NCBI RefSeq assembly: GCF_000499845.2
Contig: NC_023756.2
Span: 38,440,579 to 38,504,578 of the forward strand
Reading direction: 5' to 3'
Source of the DNA: Phaseolus vulgaris
Taxonomy: Eukaryota; Streptophyta; Magnoliopsida; Fabales; Fabaceae
Length of the DNA stretch: 64,000 nt
Shown: piece by piece, positions 46,651 through 57,754 of the stretch
How the letters are laid out: each line of letters opens with the position of its first letter
Numbering within the stretch: position 1 is the first letter of the stretch
Notes under the pieces: generated by a model
Told to the model about the DNA's origin: nothing
The model's input: the letters and a program-made list of their open reading frames with translations, nothing else
Database searches by the model: none
Program-made: the position numbers and the translations under genes

Positions 46651-48050
46651 AATGATAAGCATTTTTAAGAGAAAGATATAATACATACAATTTGTTTAGA
46701 AAGAATTGAAAGAGGAAAATATAAAGAGAATTAAAATATAAAATGTGATTATTTGGATGAGTTGAAATAGAGAAGAAATGAAAAAAATATATTTTATATT
46801 TGTATGTGTTTAAATGGAAAGAAGAAAAAAAATAAAAAAAAGGTGAAATGTGTTATGAAATAACCATTATACCTTTGACATACATATTAATTTAATTGTA
46901 ATTTTCAAAGCAAAATTCGTCCTAAAATAAGAACTTCAAAAAATATACAATACAAAAGAGTGTATAATGAATTATATTAAATTTATAATCAATTATATCT
47001 TATTGTGTATAATAATATATTAATGTTGAATTTTTGAAGAATTGATTATGAGTAAAATATAATGTACAAATAGAAACAAGGTATATTTTGATCCAGTTGA
47101 ATAATTATATATGATATGTAGAAACATTTTGATTATATGTGCTCAATTAATAAATTATAATGAGATTTTTGTTCATTATTTTATTACATATTTGTATACA
47201 TCAATGATAGTTATACCATACACGGATGCATTTGTTTTTTATGTCTAATTTGACATATGGCTGGTTGAATTTGTAGTAATAAGTTGATGTATCATACTTA
47301 AATTTCTGTAATAATGCTCAAAATTTGATACCATTATTCTAACTCGTTCGTGTTATTATGGAAGAAGTTTATTTTTAAAAAAATAAATCCATTTGTTGCT
47401 ACTGGTTAATTTCACTATGAAATTACTAGTTTGAAAAATTTTCAAATTGCACAATCTAATTTTTTTTTTCAAAATCTGAATTTATTTTGGATTGTACAAT
47501 CGATAACAATTTTTATATTTAAAATTATGTTATGAATTGCATAATCTATCATTTATTTTTCAGAAAACTAAATAAATTTCAAATTGTACAATCTTGAAGA
47601 AAAAAATGTCTTATGAATTAAATAATTCATAGTGTATGCACTTTATGAATAAAGTTCAAATAATGCTATCTGAAAGTCATTTTGGGTCCAAAATTGCATT
47701 ATGGATTCCACAATCTTGAGTGTATTTTTGACAAACTAAATACATTATAGACCCATAAATGACTTTCGAATTACACAATCCAAAATTGTTTCTAATGATT
47801 TGAAATTGCAAAATTCTTTTCAATTCCTTTCAGGTGATGATCAAGAGATTCATGAATCATGATCGACCATTTTGACAATATAGTTGAATCTACCCTGATT
47901 AATATTTTTAAAAGAAGTCAATTTTGCCACTAAGTTCCAGGCTAAACAAATGGATAGAAACAAATCATTAAGTGAAGAAGGGGAACAAATACAAGCTTCT
48001 AGGAGATCGAGACCTCGTCCTAAAATTAGAGTAAAAGTAAATAAGAAAAC
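46651..48050. repeat. SAP array unit C, left flank (first copy)
   Basis: This matches units B (37431-38840) and A (25900-26960), from 'aaatgataagcatttttaag' through 'gattgtacaatcgataac' to 'aaaattagagtaaaagtaaa'. A copia LTR then interrupts it. The part from about 46985 is repeated again at 49094-50168. Confidence 0.8.
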
Positions 48051-49085
48051 TGTTAGGATTGATGGCTAAAACAAGAGGGGGGAGGGTGAATTGTTTATAA
48101 AAGATTTTCACAAAATACTTTGCTTAGAATGAATCTTTAACAACCAATTCAGATAAGCAATTCAAAAAGCCAATCAAATAGTCAAACAGAAATTGATATC
48201 AGAATTTTAATCGGTTAAATGCACGATTCAACCGGTTGTTTATGACATCGGAAATATCAAACAGTTATGGAGAGAAGAGATAAAGAGATTTACACACAAG
48301 GTTTATACTGGTTCACTCAATCCCAGAGCTACATCTAGTCCTCAGTCAAACCCTTGAGTATTCCACTATGTAACCAATCACAGATTACAAATACACACCA
48401 CAAAGAGGTGACTTTGAATCCCACAAAGCCTACTCACCCTCTTTGCACACAACCAACACCTCAAGCTTGAATCACACTGACTTTACAGGATTTTACAAAC
48501 AGTTTTACATAGTTTAATATGAACAATTACAAGAAACTAAGCAAGCGTAGAAAACACCTGAAATTACAGTACACCTGAAACCCTATTGATTAGTTCTTGA
48601 ATCACAGCAAAGCCCAATGGCAATCTTGCTAAACCTAGAAAAACACCTTTTCACAAACAGTTGATAATCTCTCAAATTGATCTCAAATCAGAGTGTAAAA
48701 CTTTCTCTCTTTCGTATATCAAACATTTGAAAGAAGGCTATATTTAAGGCATATTTAAGTAACTAAAATAATTAAAACAAGTTTTCAAAAAGATGTTAAG
48801 AAAACTTAAGTTTAATCGGTTGAAACTGCGATTTAACCGGTTGAATGGTTTCAGCAGTTATACAATTGATTCAAAAAACAGTTTCAAAACTCCTTTGCCA
48901 GCTAAGTGACAAACAATCGATTGTCTTGAAGCTTTAATCGGTTGTTTTTCCCTTTGCATGGAAAAACACTTTAATCTTTAAAAGAGATATGAATAAGCTT
49001 TGTTTGAGAATCAAGACTGATCTTACAAAGATTCTAAACCTCCTTAACTAAACCCAAACCTAAAACACAACACAGCTTCAGGATC
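48051..49085 (-). repeat. Ty1/copia LTR (first of a tandem pair), truncated
   Basis: It starts 'tgttaggattgatggctaaa' and follows the LTR at 50169-51266 closely, including the A/T-balanced motifs 'aaccggttg' and 'aatcggttg'. It stops at 'cacagcttcaggatccat', about 40 bp before the true LTR end, where a second copy of the unit C flank begins. Confidence 0.85.
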
Positions 49086-49093
49086 CATTATAA

Positions 49094-50168
49094 TATTTAT
49101 ATCTTATTGTGTATAATAATATATTAATGTTGAATTTTTGAAGAATTGATTATGAGTAAAAAATAATGTACAAATACTAGAAGCAAGGTATATTTTGATC
49201 CAGTTAAATAATTATATATGATATGTAGAAATTTTTGGATTAAATGTGCTCAGTTAATAAATTATAATGAGATTTTTGTTCATTATTTTATTACATATTT
49301 GTATACATCAATGATAGTTATACCATACACGGATGCATTTGTTTTTTATGTCTACTTTGGCATATGACTGGTTGAATTTGTAGTAATAAATTGATGTATC
49401 ATACATAAGTTTCCGTAATAATGCTCAAAATTTGATACCATTATTCTAACTCGTTCGTGTTATTATGGAAGGAGTTTATTTTTTAAAAAATAAATCCATT
49501 TGTTGCTACTGGCTAATTTCACTATGAAATTACGAGTTTGAAAATTTTTCAAATTGCACAATCTAATTTTTTTTTTCAAAATCTTAATTTATTTTGGATT
49601 GTACAATCGATAACAATTTTTATATTTAAAATTATGTTATGAATTGCATAATCTATCATTTATTTTTAAGAAAACTAAATAAATTTCAAATTATACAATC
49701 TTGAATTCAATTTTGAATAAAAAAATGTCTTATGAATTAAATAATTCATAGTGTTGCACTTTATAAATAAAGTTCAAATAATGCAATCTCAAACTCATTT
49801 TGGGTCCAAAATTGCATTATGGATTCCACAATCTTGAATGTATTTTTGACGAACTAAATACATTATAGACCCTTAAAAGACTTTCAAATTACACAATCCA
49901 AAATTGTTTCGAATGATTTGACATTGCAAAATTCATTTCAATCCCTTTCAGGTGATGATCAAGAGATTCATGAATCATGATCGACCATTTTGACAATATA
50001 GTTGAATCTACCCTGATTAATATTTTTAAAAGAAGTCAATTTTGCCACTAAGTTCCAGGCTAAACAAATGGATAGAAATGAATCATTAAGTGAAGAAGTG
50101 GAACAAATACAAGCTTCTAGGAGATCGAGACCTCCTCCTAAAACTAGAGTAAAAGTATATAAGAAAAC
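49094..50168. repeat. SAP array unit C, left flank (tandem second copy)
   Basis: Sequence from 'atcttattgtgtataataat' to 'agtatataagaaaac' repeats about 46995-48050 closely. Together with the following LTR it makes a direct tandem duplication with a period of 2,118 bp (LTR starts 48051 and 50169). Confidence 0.88.
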
Positions 50169-51266
50169 TGTTAGGATTGATGGCTAGAACAAGAGGGGGG
50201 GGGGGGGGGGGAGGGTGAATTGTTTATAAAAGATCTTCACAAATACTTTGCTTAGAATGAATCTTTAATAACCAATTCAGATAAGCAATTCAAAAAGCCA
50301 ATCAAATAGTCAAACAGAAACTGATATCAGAATTTTAATCGGTTAAATGCACGATTTAACCGGTTGTTTATGACATCAGAAATATCAAACAGTTTTGGAA
50401 AGAAGAGATAAAGAGATTTACACACAAGGTTTATATTGGTTCACTCAATCCCAGAGCTACGTCTAGTCCTCAGTCCAACCACTGAGTATTCCACTATGTA
50501 ACCAATCACAAATTACAAACACACACCACAAAGAGGTGATTTTGAATCCCACAAAGCCTACTCACCCTCTTTGCACACAACCAACACCTCAAGCCAGAAT
50601 CACACTGACTTTATAGGATTTTACAAACCGTTTTACAGAGTGTAATATGAATAATTACAAGAAACTAAGCAAGGGTAGAAAACACCTGGAATTACACTAC
50701 ACCTGAAACCATATTGATTAGTTCTTGAATCACAAGAAAGCCCAAAGACAATCTTGCTAAACTTGGAAAAACACCTTTTCACAAACAGTTGATAATCTCT
50801 CAAATTGATCTCAAATCAGAGTGTAAAACTTTCTCTCTTTCGTATATCAAACATTTGAAAGAAGGCTGTATTTATAACCTTTGAAAAACTACCGTTTAAG
50901 GCATATTTAAGTAACTAAAACAAGTTTTCAAAAAGCTGTTAAGAAAACTTAAGTTTAATCGGTTGAAACCGCGATTTAACCGGTTGAATGGTTTCAACAG
51001 TTATACAACTGATTCAAAAAACAGTTTCAAAACTTCTTTGCCAGCTAAGTGACAAACAATCGGTTGTCTTGAAGCTTTAATCAGTTGTTTTTCCCTTTGC
51101 ATAGAAAAACACTTTAATCTTTAATAGAGATATGAATAAGCTTTGTTTGAGAATCAAGACTGATCTTACAAAGATTCTAAACCCCTTAACTAAACCCAAA
51201 CCTAAAACACAACATAGCTTCAGGCTCCATGAGGATTTCAAACATCAAAGCTTCCCATCTTCAACA
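50169..51266 (-). repeat. Ty1/copia 3' LTR (second of the tandem pair)
   Basis: On the minus strand this LTR starts TGTTGAAGATGG and ends CCTAACA, 1,098 bp. Directly outside, at 51267-51282, is the minus-strand polypurine tract. A run of 17 Gs at 50195-50211 replaces the 6-7 Gs of the other copies. It contains 'aaccggttgaa' and 'tttaatcggttg' motifs shared with the LTR at 56914. Confidence 0.88.
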
Positions 51267-51282
51267 ATCTCCCCCTATTTGA
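51267..51282 (-). promoter_or_regulatory. Polypurine tract of the copia element
   Basis: Plus-strand 'atctccccctatttga' is minus-strand 'tcaaatagggggagat', immediately before the 3' LTR start. This is the typical plus-strand priming site of plant copia elements. A second similar tract lies near 51585-51605. Confidence 0.8.
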
Positions 51283-51633
51283 TGGAGACAAATTCTTGGG
51301 ATGCTTTTAGGAATGTTCTTTGTTTAGAATTTGATGAATCCTGTATTCATTGAATAAACACAGGGTAATCTAGTCCAAAACAGGTATACACCATACATCA
51401 GTTTTCAAATAAGCATAGTTATATAAGAAAAATTGGTTATTTCGCAGAGATAACCGATTAAAATTCTGTAAACCAGAAAACAACACTTTTAAAACTCCAA
51501 ATTCAAAGCAGTTTCACGCAGTTAATAATACCAATGTTCAAAAGCAGTAAACACAATTAAGAACATTACAACTCCCAACAATACTTCTCCCCCTATTTGT
51601 CTCATCAAATAGACAAATTAAAAGAAGACACAT

Positions 51634-52595
51634 TTAAGATAAAACATGTATATCAAGTATTCCCAATTCATTTCTTAGAGAATAGAACCTGTCCTTTGAT
51701 AAAGGTTTAGTGAAGATATCAGCAAGTTGACTCTCTGTTAAAACGAACTTTATTTCACAATCTCCATTGTTTATATGATCACGAATGAAGTGATGTCTTA
51801 TTTCAATATGTTTTGTCCTTGAGTGTTGGACTTGATTCTTTGTCAAGTTGATTTCACTTGTGTTGTCACGTAGAAGAGGAACTTTGTTAATCTTTAACCC
51901 AAAGTCTTCAAGTTGTTGTTTGATCGACAAAATCTTCAGTAGTTGATAGAGCTACACATGCTTGCTTTTTACTGTGCCATGAAATGAGGTTTGATCCAAG
52001 TAAGTGGCATGTTTCACTTGTACTCTTATTGTCTAATTTGCAACCTGCAAAATCAGAGTCAGAATAACCTACTAAATGAATAGGAAAGTGTGAGGGATAC
52101 CATAAACCCATGGATATTGTGCCTTTTAGATATTTTAGGATCCTCTTTGCAGCTTTGAGATTTGATTCCTTAGGGTAGGATTGAAATCTAGCACAAAGAC
52201 AATCAACAAACGTAATAACTGGTCTGCTTGCAATTAGATAAAGAAGAGAACCTCTTAAACCCTTGTATATGTTTTGATCAACTTCTGGTCCAACTTCATC
52301 ACACCTAGATAACAGTTTGTTGACATAGGTGTTGTTGCTGCTTTACATGCTTCCATCTCAAACTTTTTAAGAATGGCTTTGCAATACTTGGATTGACATA
52401 CAAAGATTCCTTCTTTGGATTGTTTGACTTGTAGACCGAGGAAGAATGAAATCTCTCCCATCATTGACATTTCAAACTCCCCTTGCATAGCTTTGACAAA
52501 ATCTTCACAAAGTTTTGCATTAGCAGAACCAAATATAATGTCATCTACATATATTTGCACTAAGATAATATCAGTTCCAGCTTTCTTAATGAACA
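51634..52595 (-). pseudogene. Ty1/copia pol fragment: end of reverse transcriptase and RNase H
   Basis: On the minus strand from about 52595 comes the RT active site 'VQIYVDDIIFGSANAKLCED', then 'GEISFFLGLQVKQSKEGIFV' and 'FEMEACKAATTPM'. After a frame break come the RNase H region 'HLVGYSDSDFAGCKLDNKST' and 'SWHSKKQACVALSTTE', then 'KHIEIRHHFIRDHI' and 'QLADIFTKPLSKDRF' near 51690. The element is cut off at about 52596, where sequence from the 3' flank of a SAP gene starts, so gag, protease, integrase and most of RT are missing. Frameshifts near 51910 and 52255 also break the frame. It belongs with the LTR at 50169-51266. Confidence 0.88.
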
Positions 52596-52832
52596 AATTT
52601 TCGTTATTCAAGTCATTTTAGAGACAAAATAAAGGGACAATTTTTTTTTGATTTAGAGATTATCCAAAATAAAATGTAAAAAAAAGGTTAAATGACATAA
52701 TATTGAATATTAACTTTTTAATTCATAATATCAACATTTACAATTAATGATGAATTTCATTTCAATTAATCATAAATCCTATATGATTCATGGTAGAAAT
52801 GGAGTACAATAAAGAAAATAGAAAAATTAATT

Positions 52833-53282
52833 CTAAATTCTATGTTTTAGTTTATCACTAATGCATAAAGGATTTTCTTTAATCAAAACTTCACGACCAA
52901 TTTTCTTGCAATCTATTTTGCATGCATGCATCTCTAGATATCTATGTGATCCACAAAAAACATCTCCACAACGACATTGGAACTCTAATAATCCAATCCT
53001 CTTCTTGCAACTGTTGCATCTCTTTCTCTCATTCTTCTTACTCATATAAAAAACAAAAGTCATATCATCAATGATAGAACTTGTAGAACTTTTAGAAATA
53101 CTTGATGTTACCTCAAAATAATTTTTTTTGTTATTCATATTCGTTTCACACTCTACACCCTTACAACCCTTTGATTTGGTGTTGTTTTCTTTGAGATAAT
53201 CATTGTAAGACTTTGAACAAAGGTTCTTGTTGGTAAGAGAATCATTGAACTCACAACCATTAGCACAAAGTGATGTAACCAT
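52833..53282 (-). CDS. A20/AN1 stress-associated protein, unit C copy (A20 ligand lost)
   Basis: The 149-codon open frame begins 'MVTSLCANGCEFNDSLTNKN' and ends in the same tail as the 40343 copy ('ISDKLKHRI'). The AN1 finger is complete ('CNSCKKRIGLLEFQCRC', 'FCGSHRYLEMHACKID'). In the A20 finger the fourth zinc ligand is replaced by Ser ('LCSKSYNDY' where other copies have 'LCSKCYKDY'). The A20 finger should fold poorly while AN1 could still bind zinc. The frame is intact, so this is either a gene with a changed first domain or a young pseudogene. A TATA box lies at 53387-53394. Confidence 0.78.
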   Translation of the reverse strand: MVTSLCANGCEFNDSLTNKNLCSKSYNDYLKENNTKSKGCKGVECETNMNNKKNYFEVTSSISKSSTSSIIDDMTFVFYMSKKNERKRCNSCKKRIGLLEFQCRCGDVFCGSHRYLEMHACKIDCKKIGREVLIKENPLCISDKLKHRI

Positions 53283-53386
53283 GGTGTTTAATTTAAGGAA
53301 AAACTTTGAAGAATATTGATATCACCTCACCAAATTTGAATTTAAGAAAATGAGAAAACTGTGCAACAATAGAGAAACTTAAAAAG

Positions 53387-53394
53387 TATTTATA
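53387..53394 (-). promoter_or_regulatory. TATA box of SAP copy C
   Basis: Minus-strand TATAAATA, 105 bp upstream of the ATG, as in copies A and B. Confidence 0.6.
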
Positions 53395-53520
53395 ACTAAA
53401 AAATATGATAATTTTTTTAATAAATCTTAAATCTAACATATCTTAATCAAATATAACTTTTGTTATATAAGATATTTTATCATTTTGAATAAAATCCATA
53501 AAATTAGGAATAATATATTA

Positions 53521-53526
53521 TATATG

Positions 53527-53558
<32 letters not shown>
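53521..53558. repeat. TA-rich microsatellite in SAP 5' region
   Basis: Interrupted TA run at the position equivalent to those at 28522 and 40579. Confidence 0.9.
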
Positions 53559-53560
<2 letters not shown>

Positions 53561-53714
53561 CACAAATAGTAAATATTGTTTAAAAGATATACTGACTATT
53601 TAAAGTTGTTACAGTGTATCTTGAAAAATATTAAAAAAAAACTTGTATTCGAACAAAAGTCAATAAAACATAAAAGTTAAAGGCATTTTTAGTAAATTTT
53701 GTTTAAGAGAATAT

Positions 53715-53846
53715 TTAAGTTAAAATACATTATGTTACTTCAAAATAATTTTTTTTTATTCATGTTATTCGTTTCACAATCTACACCCTTACAACCCTTT
53801 GATTTGGTGTTATTTTCTTTGAGATAATCTTTGTAGCACTTTGAAC
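53715..53846 (-). pseudogene. SAP gene fragment fused to LINE sequence
   Basis: About 130 bp repeat the A20 C-terminal half and linker of the SAP gene ('CSKCYKDYLKENNTKSKGC' on the minus strand). The fragment stops at 53846, where GC-rich LINE sequence begins. An open frame on the minus strand (54015-53740) crosses the join without a stop. Since a full SAP gene lies at 52833-53282, this is a second, partial copy in unit C, probably left by recombination between units. Confidence 0.85.
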
Positions 53847-54220
53847 AACACATCGAGGACGACAATGCGTCATGTGCGACGATGGACGACGCATCCTCGC
53901 GTGCGACGATGGACGATGTTGCGTTGTGTTCGACGGTGGATTTGCGACACTGCGTCGCGTGCAGTGATGAGCGACGTTGTGTCGTGTGCAGCGTTGAGCG
54001 ACTCCGTTCGTGCATCGATTCAAGACTCGCACCGCGAAGGGGGCGCTAGCGCAATCGTCCCTCCGTTTCCGGTAGAGGTTGACGGCAGAGCAGGGGGGCT
54101 GCTCATGTGCGATGCCACGTCAACCCTACTTCCAACTCCAGGGGGACTGCTCATGTACGTTGCAACCTTAGCCCTACTTCCAACCCCATAAAACTCATAT
54201 CATTAATTATTGGGTTTGTT

Positions 54221-55663
54221 CTAGCTACGCGCACCCCCCTCTAGCATTTGGAATTGGACCCAATCACACTCAACAGGCCCAATATCAACATATAAGCTTT
54301 TTATTTCTGTTAGGGTTTGCATCTGACCATCTGCCTCTTTAATTGCAACGTTAAACTGCCTAAGCTTCTCCTCAACCTCATCAATTACCTCATTAAATCG
54401 TTGAAATTGCTCACCTAACCCATCAATTGCCTCATTAAAACGCCTAGTGTTTTGTAGCCCACTAAGCTGTTGGCCTTCCACGTCATCACCCAACACTTCC
54501 GCAGCAGCGTCTGACCTCTGTGACTCACTACGAAGAAGCTCATACACCGTCGTCTCCTCCCCAAAGCCGCCATGGAATTTTAAATTCCTCCCAATCTCTG
54601 AGTCTTCCGATTTCCTTCCTAAATTACTTCCGAACTCATCATCATTAGAGGAGTTTTCCCAATCACCATTATAGCATCTTTTAACATTAATAACAGGTTC
54701 TTCTTCAATAGCTATTTGGCACATGAACTCATTAATCTTCATACATTTTGTCCACCGAGCCTCCCTTGCTGCAAGAAATTTAATTAAAACTCTTGCATAT
54801 TCTAGTTCTTCCATCTCTAAAGTACATTTGTCAATTTCTACAAGCGTTCCGACCATTGACACTATGCTTCCCAGGCTTTGCCTACTCCACAAATTTAGGG
54901 GCAACCCTTTAATATGAGCCCAAACATATTTTTCTGTCACCATAAAGTTATGCTCCCAAGGGATAATAGTTTCAAAAATTCATTCAAACCATTATTTATT
55001 TTCATCTATTGGTTTTTTAATTCGGTTCGCATCTTCTCAAAACAGTAGAACACAATTGCCTCCCAGATAATGCACATGAATAAAATTAAAGCCTCCCAAG
55101 ATAAATCTTACCTTCAGATCCGTAGCCTTACTTGGTTCCACAGTTCTACCTATGAAACAGTTATCTAGCCACTCTAGCGGTTTCACCTCTGCCTTGAACG
55201 CTATTGGGTAAATATTCTTCTTTTCCCCCTTATATCCTTTCTCCATGACGAAAGCATACGACATCTTTTCCTTCCAAACTGTATAGCTCTGAATCCCATT
55301 GGGTTCAGCGTTCCCCTCCTTCCTTAGCTCTCTGTCTCTACTAATTTTTTGTTTGGGTTCTACATACCTCCCATGCCTCGACTCTTTGTCTCTATTGTAT
55401 TTCGGTCTGTTTACCCTTACCTTCTAGTAACCAATCCAGACGCAGTCTAGTTTCCTTTCCAGCTCTACCACATCTTGAAACTTAACAAATCTAAATCTTT
55501 AATTTTTGTTATTCAATCTTCTAGAAATAAACACATCAACAACCCTTACCCATCTCTGAAACACTTTCCACATATCCTTCTCTTCATATTCCATAGGCAA
55601 ATTTGTGAAGAAAAAATTAACACTTGTTTTCTTCAACCCATACCCTTTCTTCTTCACATTGTG

Positions 55664-55726
<63 letters not shown>

Positions 55727-55740
55727 TTTTACGTACTTGC
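54221..55740 (-). pseudogene. LINE ORF1, second copy
   Basis: The C-terminal part (54943-54221) is open for 240 codons: 'MVTEKYVWAHIKGLPLNLWS', 'LIKFLAAREARWTKCMKINE', an acidic middle and heptad-rich repeats 'NEAIDGLGEQFQRFNEVIDE'. Upstream, 55264-55037 holds 'FKAEVKPLEWLDNCFIGRTV', and the RRM region near 55580-55450 is broken by stops. This copy keeps a longer C-terminal frame than the one at 35972-36505, which has lost the 'KYVWAHIKGLPLNLWS' start to a frame change. Confidence 0.8.
55665..55721. repeat. (CT)n microsatellite at the LINE 5' end
   Basis: About 28 uninterrupted CT units. The equivalent place in the other LINE copy (37345-37366) has a short, interrupted CT run. Confidence 0.95.
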
Positions 55741-55757
55741 CAAGAGTCGAATATCAG

Positions 55758-56913
55758 CATGGGTCAAATGCAAGTTATCCAAACAGATAAATGATAAGTA
55801 TTTTTAAGAGAAAGATATAATACATACCATTTGTTTAGAAAGAGTTGAAAGGGGGGAAAATGAAGAGAATTAAAATATAAAATGTGATTATTTGGATGAG
55901 TTGAAATAAAGAAGAAATGAAAAAATATATATTAAATTTGTATGTGTTTGGTTGGAAAGAAGAAAAAAATAAAAAAGGTGAAATTTTTTATGAAATAACC
56001 ATTATACCTTTGACATACATATTAATTTAATTTTAATTTTCAAAGCAAAATACTTCCTAAAATAAGAACTTCAAAAAAATTTACATTTGTATAATACTTA
56101 AGTTTCCGTAATAATGCTCAAAATTTGATATCAATAATTTGATACCATTATTCCAACTCGTCCGTGTTATTATGGAAGGACTTCATTTTCAAAAAAATAA
56201 TTCCATTTTTTGTTACTGGTTAATTTCACCATGAAATTACTAGTTTGAAAAATTTTCAAATTGCACAATCTAATTATTTTTTTCAAATCTGAATTTATTT
56301 TGGATTGTACAATCGATAACAACTTTTATATTTAAAATTATGTTATGAATTGCATAATCTATCATGTACAAATCTTGAATTAAATTTTGAATCCAAAAAT
56401 GTCCTGTGAATTGCATAATTCATAGTGTATTCACGATATGAAAAGAATATTCAAATAATGCAATCTGAAAGTGATTTAGGGTCCAAAATTGCATTATGGA
56501 TTCCACAATCTTGAATGTATTTTTGACAAACTAAATACATTGTAGACCCATAAATGAATTTCGAATTACACAATCCAAAATTTTTCTAATGATTTGACCT
56601 TGCAAAATTGTTTTCAATCCCTTTCAGGTGATGATCAAGAGATTCAAGAATTAGGTTTGACCATTTTGACAATATAGTTGAATCTACCACGATTAATATT
56701 TTTTAAAAGAAGTCAATTTTTCCATTAAGTTCTAGGCTAAACAAATGGATAAAAATGAATCATTAAGTGAAGAAGGGGAACAAATACAAGCCTCTAGGAG
56801 ATCGAGACATCCTCCTAAAACTAGAGTAAAAGTCAATAAGAAACATGTCAACCTAAGGAAAAATAATGGTGTGATTATCACCGGATTTTATTTTGGATGT
56901 TATATGCAAACTA
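55758..56913. repeat. SAP array unit D, left flank
   Basis: It begins with the LTR remnant and 'ataaatgataagtattttta' and follows unit B through 'ggtgatgatcaagagattca' to 'ggatgttatatgcaaacta'. It lacks the interval equivalent to about 37750-38090. It is cut by a copia LTR at 56914, so no SAP gene of unit D is present in the window. Confidence 0.8.
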
Positions 56914-57754
56914 TGTTAGAATGTATGACTTTAAACTAGAGGGGGGTGAATGGTTTAAAGAGGGTTTTCGCAAACTTTTAAGCCAAGAATGAAAATACTT
57001 CGAGAAACACTTGAATCAGAATTCAGTTTGCCAAAACACAAAGCAAATAAGCACAGTACCAGAAAAATAATCGGTTGTTTCGCAGAAACAATCGGTTGTT
57101 TATACCAGTTTTCAAATATAAAACTGAAATTAAAGAGTTAAAGGATAGAGAGAATGCACACAGAGGTTTATACTGGTTCACTCTTAACCAAAAGCTACAT
57201 CCAGTCTTCCCAGAAACCACTGGGGAAAACACTAAGAATTCAACCCTAGATTACTTACAACACAACCAAAGAAGTGACCTTGATCCCCTCAAGACACACA
57301 CTTCCTTTGGTCCAGCACAACACCACTAAGAATGTTGATCTTGATCCCCTCAAGAACACACAACACTTCTCAGCTATACACACAGAGTTTCTTTCAAAGT
57401 ACAAAGGATTTACACTTGTTACAGAGAAGATCTGAAATCAATACAAGATGAAAATCCTATCTCACACTCTTTGATCAATGCAATCTCTAAGCAATTCTCA
57501 ACTTTTTCCAAAAGCTTATTTAGTGAAAAACTCAAATCGGTTTTTCTTTGATTAAAACTGAGTTGTTTGTTACCAAATCTTTACAAACCATTTATTGCAA
57601 TTAAAGACTGGTCAAATCATTTACAACTGGAGCGTAAACAATTATAAAATCATTTAATGCTCAGTCAAAGCACAAAACAGTTTCCTATTATGGTCCGAAA
57701 GCAAACAATCGGTTGTTTCCAGGAATCAATTTGTTGTTTTGGTTTGACAGCAAG
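56914..57754 (+). repeat. Copia LTR fragment
   Basis: It starts 'tgttagaatgtatgacttta' and carries 'gaggggggtgaatggttta', 'aatcggttgtttcgcag' and 'tggttcactcttaacc', like the LTRs at 48051 and 50169 but diverged, so it is a related subfamily. It is lost near 57754, where gypsy pol sequence begins. Orientation is given as the plus-strand start of the repeat. The transcriptional direction is probably minus, by analogy with the 50169 LTR. Confidence 0.65.

Larger units (their letters stand above)
52596..53714. repeat. SAP array unit C, gene-bearing part
   Basis: Sequence resumes at 'aaattttcgttattcaagtc', equivalent to 27551 in unit A, and runs through the SAP gene, TATA box and (TA)n run to about 53714. 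The interval equivalent to 26960-27550 of unit A is absent and the copia remnant sits in its place. Confidence 0.82.
53847..55757 (-). mobile_element. LINE, 5' half only (ORF1), second copy
   Basis: This matches 35500-37397 closely and in the same orientation: the GC-rich linker (53847-54110), ORF1 (54221-55740) and a CT-rich 5' end. ORF2 is absent because the sequence ends inside the linker at the SAP fusion point. The 5' side carries the same LTR piece ('caaatgcaagttatccaaac') as the copy at 37397, so both copies descend from one insertion event. Confidence 0.85.

Noticed and set aside
55475..55807. Open frame with a long Ser-Leu repeat
   Set aside because: Translation of the CT microsatellite at 55665-55721 in the LINE 5' end.
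25900..56913. The non-coding unit flank as a gene (for example frame 56745-56939)
   Set aside because: The frame 'MDKNESLSEEGEQIQASRRS' is readable in D and partly in other units, but it is broken elsewhere and matches no family I know. It is treated as part of the repeat unit.
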